A program made the position numbers and the translations under genes. Shown piece after piece: positions 7,266 to 12,068 of a stretch of DNA of 12,068 bases. This stretch comes from Acidobacteriota bacterium (lineage in GTDB: Bacteria; Acidobacteriota; Vicinamibacteria; Vicinamibacterales; UBA8438). The stretch spans positions 1-12,068 of the forward strand of contig DQEK01000450.1 of the NCBI GenBank assembly GCA_003533545.1. The letters are read 5' to 3'. Under the pieces are notes generated by a model. It was not told the DNA's origin. It worked only from the letters and a program-made list of their open reading frames with translations, and did no database searches. How positions within the stretch are numbered: the stretch's first letter is position 1; each line of letters opens with the position of its first letter.

Positions 7266-7289
7266 AAAAAGCGACGGGGTGGGTCCCGT
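7266..7289 (-). terminator. Intrinsic-terminator-like hairpin after the CNNM gene
   Basis: On the minus strand ACGGG, a six-base loop and CCCGT (7289-7274) are followed after three bases by five T (7270-7266). It lies about 100 bases past the CNNM stop and before the hydrolase -10 box, a sensible place to end the hflK-hflC-CNNM transcript. The stem is only 5 bp, so this is tentative. Confidence 0.4.
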
Positions 7290-7391
7290 TCCGGGGCGGG
7301 TTGGTGACCAAGCAGGGGAGGTCCAGACGGGTCTCTATCGTGCGGGTCGTGCTCGGTCTCCAGGCCTCTGGGGTGCGGGCCAAGACGGTGA

Positions 7392-8432
7392 TCAGCGGTC
7401 GTTTTGTGGAGGCTGTCCGGCGGCTCGCTGCTGTCTGGCAAAAGCCCGCAAATCAGCGACTTGGTCGAATTCGTCGACAATCTCATGGCCCAGTATTTCT
7501 TCGAGTACGTCTTCAAGCGTCACGATGCCGCTAACGGTCCCGAACTCATTAGTGACTACCATCAGATGCTGGCGTTGCTCAAGAAACATTCTGAGCAGTT
7601 GGTCTAGCTTCGCGCTCTCGACCACGAAGTGCACCGGGCGCATCAGTTGGTCGAGGGTCGTGTTGAATTCGTCCTTAGCCGCCGCGCCCAGAATGTCTCG
7701 CCGGTGGACGATCCCTACGATGTCGTCTACGTCATCGTCGTAAACCGGGACGCGACTGTGACGGAGGAGCTGTTCGTCGGCCGCCGCATTGGTCAAGCTG
7801 GTGCTGGTGGACAGACTGAAGAGCACCACGCGGGGCGTCATGATCGCTTCGGCGGTCTTGGTCTCGAGTGAGAGAATGTTGCTGATTACGTCGGCCTCGT
7901 GGGGCTTCAGGTCTCCCGACCGTAGCCCCTGCCGGACCATTAGCAGTAACTCCTCGTCAGACACGCGCTCGGCTTCGTTGCTGGAGGCGACTAGGCGGGT
8001 CACTCCGCGGCTCAACCAGATCACCGGTGTGAAGATCAGGACTAGGAACTCGAGGGGGCGTGCAATGCGTCTGGCTAAATACCGCGAGTAAACCACGCCG
8101 GCGGTCTTGGGAATAATCTCGGATAACAGGAGGATGACGAGTGTGAACGCCGCCGAGAAATAGCCAACCCACGGCGAACCGAACACATTCGAGGCGATTC
8201 CTCCGGCGAGCGCAGCGCCGCCCGTGTTGGCTACTGTGTTCAGCGAGAGGATCGCCGCAATTGGGCGGTCTATGTGTGACCGCAGTGTTCGCAGCATCGG
8301 CCCGCTGGGATGCCCTGCCCGCTCAAGGGCGTTGATTTCCGCGAGCGGCACCGAATACAGGGCTGCCTCAAAGAGCGAGCAGGCACCGGAGATCAGCACA
8401 ACGAGAGACACGACCATACACAGTTCCAGCAT
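7392..8432 (-). CDS. CNNM (DUF21) membrane protein with a CBS pair, CorC/HlyC-related
   Basis: The 346-residue product has the layout of the CNNM/CorC family, linked to divalent cation (Mg, Co) export or homeostasis. Residues 1-165 form the DUF21 membrane domain: an N-terminal span, then GACSLFEAALYSVPLAEI (16-33), LSLNTVANTGGAALAGG, and a further span containing ILLLSEIIPKTAGV. A CBS pair follows, with IMTPRVVLFSL starting the first module and LMRPVHFVVES the second, ending in GIVTLEDVLEEILGHEIVDEFD. The protein stops about 25 residues later, so the CorC_HlyC transporter-associated domain typical of longer members (about 410-440 residues) is absent. ATG8432 has only a distant GGGAG; ATG8417 (Met6) is an alternative start. 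It follows hflC by 75 bases on the same strand and is likely in the hfl operon. Confidence 0.88.
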   Translation of the reverse strand: MLELCMVVSLVVLISGACSLFEAALYSVPLAEINALERAGHPSGPMLRTLRSHIDRPIAAILSLNTVANTGGAALAGGIASNVFGSPWVGYFSAAFTLVILLLSEIIPKTAGVVYSRYLARRIARPLEFLVLIFTPVIWLSRGVTRLVASSNEAERVSDEELLLMVRQGLRSGDLKPHEADVISNILSLETKTAEAIMTPRVVLFSLSTSTSLTNAAADEQLLRHSRVPVYDDDVDDIVGIVHRRDILGAAAKDEFNTTLDQLMRPVHFVVESAKLDQLLRMFLEQRQHLMVVTNEFGTVSGIVTLEDVLEEILGHEIVDEFDQVADLRAFARQQRAAGQPPQNDR

Positions 8433-8507
8433 GGGTGTATGGTCGGTCTCCCACGCACTCGATGCAACCCGCCTGTTAGGGATAGTCGTACAGTGGCTTT
8501 CCTCCCG

Positions 8508-9443
8508 CTACCGCGGATTCTCCAGAAACCGGAGCAATTCGCTGTCGGTGCCTAGAATGAAGAACGTATTCGGGTCCATGGTCCGTTCGTAGGTTTCCAA
8601 CGACTTCGTAAACGCGTAGAACGCTGCGTCAGACCCATATGCGTCGGCATAGACCGAGGTGGCTTCTGCGTCGGCGGTTCCCCGCAGCTCCTCGGCGGCT
8701 CGGAACGCTTCAGACTGAATCTGGGCAAGATCTCGTTCTCTTTCGCCTTGAATCCTGGCTGATTCTCCCTGTCCTTCGGACCGGAATTCTTCTGCGATGC
8801 GCTGGCGCTCCGCTATCATCCGGGCGAAAACGTCCTGTTGCACCTCGGGTACATAGTTAATCCGTTTGAACTGCAGGTCCAAGAGTTCGATTCCATATTC
8901 CGAGACAGCGTCGGTGGCGGCCACTAGGATTTCCCGCGTGATTTCCTCGCGTCCCGTACTGATCGGTTCGAGTGTTTCCGGCTCGTCCTCAGGACCGACG
9001 GCCGTATTTGCTGGCTGGCGGTTACTGGTCCGAACGATCTCGATCAGGTCATGACGCGCGATCGCGTTGCGCGTCTCGCCGTCCAATATGTCGGCTAGGC
9101 GAGATTGCGCGGTGATCTCGCTACCTTGCAGTGTTTCGAGGTAGCGCAGCGGGTCGGTAATGCGCCACCGTGCGTAGGTGTCCACGAAAATGAACCGTCT
9201 ATCCCGGGTCGGCACCTGGTTCGGGACGCCGTCCCATTCGAGGAAGCGTTTTTCAAACCGGTTCACGGTGTCGACAAATGGTGTCCGGAAGTGCAATCCC
9301 GGCTCGGTGATCGGGTCACTGACGGGCTCGCCGAATCGAGTGATGATGACTTGGTCGATTTCGGTGACGGTGTAGATGGCGCTTGTCAGGACGAAGCCCA
9401 CACCCAGCACGATCACGCCTAAGGCTGTTAAATTGCGGTTCAC
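8508..9443 (-). CDS. hflC: HflC, SPFH/band-7 membrane protein
   Basis: HflC forms with HflK the large membrane-bound complex that surrounds and modulates the FtsH protease. The 311-residue product (E. coli HflC is 334) has one N-terminal membrane span (about 5-24), then the SPFH domain with ITRFGEPV, EPGLHFRTPFVDTV, VDTYARWRITDPLRY and IELLDLQFKRINYVPEVQQDVFARM given in part. A charged coiled-coil (RMIAERQRIAEEFRSEGQGE onward) and the conserved ending AFYAFTKSLETYE plus FFILGTDSELLRFL match the family closely. Translation starts at GTG9443, whose GTGA overlaps the hflK stop by 4 bases. GGAGGTGA directly upstream is a very strong ribosome-binding site. The tight coupling to hflK is expected for subunits made in equal amounts. 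Confidence 0.95.
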   Translation of the reverse strand: MNRNLTALGVIVLGVGFVLTSAIYTVTEIDQVIITRFGEPVSDPITEPGLHFRTPFVDTVNRFEKRFLEWDGVPNQVPTRDRRFIFVDTYARWRITDPLRYLETLQGSEITAQSRLADILDGETRNAIARHDLIEIVRTSNRQPANTAVGPEDEPETLEPISTGREEITREILVAATDAVSEYGIELLDLQFKRINYVPEVQQDVFARMIAERQRIAEEFRSEGQGESARIQGERERDLAQIQSEAFRAAEELRGTADAEATSVYADAYGSDAAFYAFTKSLETYERTMDPNTFFILGTDSELLRFLENPR

Positions 9444-10471
9444 TGGTCACCTCCGGTCCGTTGTGTGGTGTTGGTCAACGCAGCGGTCGCCGCACGTGCC
9501 CCCCCATCGAGCGAGAGCAGTGGGAGCACGCCAGTGGCCCCCTCGGCCACGAACACCTTGCGCCCGACCTGCGGCAGGATCTGCTGCATTGTCTCGAGAT
9601 ACATCCGTCGCCGAGTTACCTCCGGTGCTTGGCGGTAAGCTGCTTCGAGGGCCGCAAACCGCGAGGCCTCACCTTGGGCGCGGTTCACGCGGTCCACCGC
9701 GTAGCCCTCGGCTTGTAGAATCGCCTGCTGGGCTTCCCCTCGAGCTCGAGGAATGACCGCGTTGTACTCGGCGAGCGCTTCGTTGATGAGCCGGTCCCGC
9801 TGCTGCTGGGCCTGGCTGACCTCGTCCCACGATGGTCTGACCGGGTCCGGCGGGTTGACGTCCTGAAGCACGACCTGGTCGACGGCGAGTCCCATCTGGT
9901 ATTGGGTGGTCAATTCCTGGAGCCTTGCTTCTACTGAGGACTCGATATCCTGGCGTCCGATTGTTACGACCTCGGTGACGGTCCGGTCGCCGACGGCTTC
10001 CCGCATGACCGCCTCAGTCATGTCGTGGAACGTCTCTTCGAGATTGCGAACCTCAAACAAGTATTGCCTGGGGTCGGAGACTCGATACTGGACGATCCAT
10101 TCGACGACCGCCACGTTCAAGTCGCCAGTCAGCATCACCGCTTCTTCCGCGACTCGTCGTTGTTGACCAGCGACCTCGCCGCGGATGTTTCCGACGCCGG
10201 TCCGTACTCCGAACTCCTGACTCAGTTGTCGCTGGACCGGGACCCGGTACAGCGTCTCAACGAGCGGTAATTTAAAGTTCAGTCCCGGGTTAGTCGTGCG
10301 GTGGTATTCCCCGAACCGTAGGACCACGCCCACTTCCTCGGGTTCGATTTGATACACGGCGCCGAAGACCCCCACCAGTGCGGCGAGGGCCAGCAGTCCC
10401 CCGGCGGCGGTGCGCCAGGGGACCTTCGGTATCTTGAACTTGTTCACGTCGAAGCCAAATTGATCTTCCAT
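9440..10471 (-). CDS. hflK: HflK, SPFH/band-7 membrane protein
   Basis: HflK is the partner of HflC in the membrane complex controlling FtsH. It has 343 residues against 419 in E. coli. It lacks the long Gly-rich N-terminus and starts instead with a short cytosolic piece rich in Lys and Pro (1-20). One membrane span covers about 21-40. The SPFH domain follows, with IEPEEVGVVLRFGEY, NPGLNFKLPLVETLY, the signature VMLTGDLNVAVVEWIVQYRV and DVNPPDPVRPSWDEVSQAQQ. An Ala/Glu/Gln-rich coiled-coil (INEALAEYNAVIPRARGEAQ onward) and RRRMYLETMQQILPQVGRKVFV complete the match. ATG10471 is preceded by GGGAGGAG, an excellent ribosome-binding site. It is the first gene of the probable hflK-hflC-CNNM operon; its promoter should lie in 10472-10739. 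No ftsH or hflX is in view. Confidence 0.95.
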   Translation of the reverse strand: MEDQFGFDVNKFKIPKVPWRTAAGGLLALAALVGVFGAVYQIEPEEVGVVLRFGEYHRTTNPGLNFKLPLVETLYRVPVQRQLSQEFGVRTGVGNIRGEVAGQQRRVAEEAVMLTGDLNVAVVEWIVQYRVSDPRQYLFEVRNLEETFHDMTEAVMREAVGDRTVTEVVTIGRQDIESSVEARLQELTTQYQMGLAVDQVVLQDVNPPDPVRPSWDEVSQAQQQRDRLINEALAEYNAVIPRARGEAQQAILQAEGYAVDRVNRAQGEASRFAALEAAYRQAPEVTRRRMYLETMQQILPQVGRKVFVAEGATGVLPLLSLDGGARAATAALTNTTQRTGGDQ

Positions 10472-10571
10472 TGACTACTCCTCCCTAAAGGCGGTTGTTG
10501 CCATCGGTGCTATTCGAGTTGAACGAGCGTACCTCGTACTGTAGTCGCAAACAGATGTGGGGTCTCGGTCT

Positions 10572-10586
10572 ATCGATTCTCTCGAT
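10572..10586. repeat. Small hairpin in the hflK leader region
   Basis: ATCGA (10572-10576), a five-base loop and TCGAT (10582-10586) form a simple stem about 100 bases upstream of hflK. It could be part of the untranslated leader or an operator half-site pair. Nothing in the sequence assigns it. Confidence 0.25.
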
Positions 10587-10619
10587 GTACCCGTTTCGAC
10601 GAACCGCTTAACGAGGCGA

Positions 10620-10722
10620 CCTTTCGTGGCGGCCGTCCCCCCCGGCTTGCGGCCCCCTTTCGTCTGAGTTTCTTAGGGCGCAGCTTCTCGCCACCCGGTG
10701 GCGATGGCCTTATCTGCGCCCT
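10620..10722 (-). ncRNA. Structured-RNA candidate between the aldo/keto reductase and hflK (class unknown)
   Basis: The core is a nested inverted repeat. Read on the minus strand, an outer 9-bp perfect stem pairs AGGGCGCAG (10722-10714) with CTGCGCCCT (10683-10675). Inside it a 7-bp perfect stem pairs TCGCCAC (10704-10698) with GTGGCGA (10694-10688) around a 3-base loop. The two are joined by an unequal internal loop of 9 and 4 bases. Downstream on the same strand comes a G-rich part with possible GGCCG/CGGCC pairing and two copies of ACGAAAGG (10663-10656 and 10627-10620). The element starts about 18 bases after the reductase stop and ends about 150 bases before hflK. I could not match it to any riboswitch, tRNA, SRP RNA, 6S RNA or tmRNA I know. 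No T-run follows the hairpin on either strand, so it is not a standard terminator. The strand is inferred from the flanking genes. Confidence 0.35.
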
Positions 10723-10739
10723 GCGTGGTCGAGAGGTGC

Positions 10740-11783
10740 CTACTTCTTTGTGAATTCTTCCCAGTCTCGGGTGGTGCCAGGCTCGCGGTCGGTCTGCATG
10801 GCCTGCATCCACGTCGGATATTCCACCGGAAGAGCACTGACCGCGTTTAGCCGTTCGAGTTCGTCCCCGGTAAGTGTCACCTCGACTGAGCGTAAGTTGT
10901 CATCGAGCTGATCGAGTCGTTTGGCACCAATGATTACGCTGGTCACGGCAGCTTGGGCAAGCAGCCAAGCGAGCGCGATTTGCGCCACCGAGACGTCATG
11001 GGCGTCGGCGACCTCTCGCATGACATCGATGATGTCGTAGCCGAGCACTCTGTTCACGGGCGGAAAATCGAACGTCACGCGTCGGGCGGTCGGGTCGGTC
11101 TCTCCGTTCCGCGTGAACTTCCCAGACAGGAAGCCGCCGGCGAGCGGGCTCCAGGGAAGCACCGCGATCTGCTGGTCCTGGGCGAGCGGGATCATTTCGC
11201 GTTCGAGCTCTCGACCGGCAATCGAATAGTAGGACTGCGTGCTAATGAACTCGGCCAGTCCGTGTTGTCTTGAAACCCCCAAGGATTTCATAAGCTGCCA
11301 AGCTGTCAGATTCGAACAGCCGATATAACGCACTTTTCCGGCTTGGACCAGGTCGCTGAGAGCGCCCAGCGTTTCTTCAATCGCAGTCACTGGGTCGTGA
11401 CCGTGAATCTGGTACAGATCGATGTAGTCGGTGTTGAGTCGGCGGAGGCTGTCGTCACATTGCCGCATGATGTGTACGCGCGATAAGCCGATCTCGTTCG
11501 GGCCCTCGCCCATCCGCCCACGTACTTTCGTGGCCACGACAACGTCCTGGCGCCGCGAACCAAGCGCCTTGCCGAGCATCTCTTCCGATTGACCGGTCGA
11601 GTACACATTGGCGGTGTCGAAGAAGTTGATGCCCGCGTCGAGTGAGCGATGGACCAACGCGTCAGCGTCACTTTGTCCCAGGGTGCCGATCGCCTGAAAT
11701 AATCCCGTCCCACCGAAAGTCATTGCCCCCAGACACAGCTCCGACAGGTAGATTCCGGTGTTCGCGAGACGACGATAATTCAT
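10740..11783 (-). CDS. Aldo/keto reductase
   Basis: This 347-residue cytosolic enzyme should reduce aldehydes or ketones with NADPH on a TIM-barrel fold. The four catalytic residues are all visible: Asp56 and Tyr61 in FFDTANVYSTGQSE, Lys86 in VVVATKV, and His127 in YIDLYQIHGHD. GKVRYIGCSNLTAWQLM, then LPWSPLAGGFLSGKF, and the C-terminal cofactor-binding segment IIGAKRLDQLDDNL are typical of the YajO/AKR11-13-like bacterial subgroup. The length is normal for the family. ATG11783 has only a distant AAGG-type site, but it begins exactly at the conserved MNYRRLANTGIYLSELCLG start. It precedes hflK on the same strand with a 268-base gap, so co-transcription is possible but a separate hfl promoter is more likely. 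The natural substrate is unknown. Confidence 0.93.
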   Translation of the reverse strand: MNYRRLANTGIYLSELCLGAMTFGGTGLFQAIGTLGQSDADALVHRSLDAGINFFDTANVYSTGQSEEMLGKALGSRRQDVVVATKVRGRMGEGPNEIGLSRVHIMRQCDDSLRRLNTDYIDLYQIHGHDPVTAIEETLGALSDLVQAGKVRYIGCSNLTAWQLMKSLGVSRQHGLAEFISTQSYYSIAGRELEREMIPLAQDQQIAVLPWSPLAGGFLSGKFTRNGETDPTARRVTFDFPPVNRVLGYDIIDVMREVADAHDVSVAQIALAWLLAQAAVTSVIIGAKRLDQLDDNLRSVEVTLTGDELERLNAVSALPVEYPTWMQAMQTDREPGTTRDWEEFTKK

Positions 11784-11877
11784 GATGGGGCAGGCCTTTC
11801 GGATGAACGCGTGGGCTGCGTCCTAAGTGATTACGGATGACCGGGGCGGTCGCATCGCACGGAGGCGATGACCAAGC

Positions 11878-11900
11878 CATACTCAAGGTTGAGCATAGCA
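11878..11900 (-). promoter_or_regulatory. Candidate extended -10 promoter with overlapping palindrome, upstream of the aldo/keto reductase
   Basis: CATACTCAA (11878-11886), two bases and TTGAGCATA (11889-11897) form an imperfect palindrome matching at 7 of 9 pairs. On the minus strand its edge reads TGC-TATGCT (11900-11892), which resembles an extended -10 box. Transcription would start near 11885, about 100 bases before ATG11783. An operator lying over a -10 and start site would suit repression. No -35 is evident. Confidence 0.3.
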
Positions 11901-11959
11901 CCCCGTGCTGACCTCGGTCCCTGTCGGTCTCGTGTAAAAGTCTGGTCGCGTTGCCGTCG

Positions 11960-12068
11960 ATGTGTCCGACTCACGACGACCGCTACGAGTGCAACTGTTG
12001 CAAAGGGCGCCGCCGACTCGACGAGACCCTGGTCCTGACCCGGTTCGGAGAGCGGGAAAACCTGGAGC
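11960..12068 (+). CDS. Possible start of an unrecognised Cys-rich ORF running off the right edge
   Basis: In this frame the sequence is open from a stop at 11909-11911 to the window end. From ATG11960 it gives at least 36 residues, with Cys at 2, 11, 13 and 14 (CNCCKG at 11-16), followed by RRRLDETLVLTRFG. There is no Shine-Dalgarno site, and the minus strand is also open here in two frames, so coding is unproven. The remaining bases from 11784 to 11960 show only the palindrome described separately. Confidence 0.2.
   Translation, partial: MCPTHDDRYECNCCKGRRRLDETLVLTRFGERENLE

Noticed and set aside
7154..7516. N-terminal extension of the serine hydrolase frame
   Set aside because: It would run into the CNNM gene and through the terminator-like hairpin; the signal peptide and Shine-Dalgarno site both point to ATG7153.
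10472..10739. Known riboswitch, tRNA, SRP RNA or tmRNA in the hflK upstream region
   Set aside because: None of the conserved cores I know (T-loop, cyclic-di-GMP, cobalamin, TPP, ZTP, SRP tetraloop) could be placed on the sequence; left as an unassigned structured candidate.

Overview
This 12 kb window looks like ordinary chromosomal DNA of a GC-rich (about 60% by eye) Gram-negative-type bacterium. Four things point to an outer-membrane/periplasm cell plan: a Spy/CpxP-like exported protein, a secreted PQQ-type dehydrogenase with a Sec signal, an HflK/HflC pair, and an exported beta-lactamase-fold hydrolase. The gene mix (haem-less PQQ beta-propeller enzyme, ECF sigma with zf-HC2 anti-sigma, EstB-like serine hydrolase) recalls Acidobacteriota such as Vicinamibacteria. 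That placement is an inference from gene content, and a proteobacterial or gemmatimonadotal source is not excluded. I see no tRNA, rRNA, insertion sequence, phage gene or CRISPR array.

Layout. The left edge (1-402, minus) is the N-terminal part of a DUF1295 / steroid 5-alpha-reductase-like membrane protein. A 437-base divergent region follows (403-839). Next on the plus strand is a tight three-gene cassette: ECF sigma factor (840-1430), its membrane anti-sigma factor with a zinc site (1417-1902, overlapping by 14 bases) and a Spy/CpxP-like periplasmic protein with two LTxxQ motifs (1940-2401). The plus strand then carries a PQQ-dependent dehydrogenase (2597-4612) and an FNR-like FAD/NAD(P) oxidoreductase (4827-5807).

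From 5879 to 11783 everything reads on the minus strand. In transcription order these are an aldo/keto reductase (11783-10740), hflK (10471-9440), hflC (9443-8508, 4-base overlap with hflK), a CNNM/DUF21-CBS membrane protein without the usual C-terminal CorC domain (8432-7392), and a secreted serine hydrolase (7153-5879). A terminator-like hairpin (7266-7289) and a -10-like box (7187-7192) suggest that the hydrolase is transcribed separately from hflK-hflC-CNNM.

How the genes fit together. The sigma/anti-sigma/Spy cassette is most simply an envelope-stress module: the anti-sigma holds the sigma at the membrane, and the Spy-like protein is a sensor or chaperone in the periplasm. HflKC is a membrane scaffold that in known systems controls the FtsH protease, so two loci here deal with membrane protein quality. 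The PQQ enzyme, the flavin reductase and the aldo/keto reductase are redox enzymes with no visible pathway partners.

No clearly new system stands out. The best leads are an unassigned nested RNA-like hairpin between the aldo/keto reductase and hflK (10675-10722), the FNR-like protein with Cys in place of the usual FAD-binding Arg, the hflKC-linked short CNNM protein, and a palindrome over a possible extended -10 promoter at 11878-11900.
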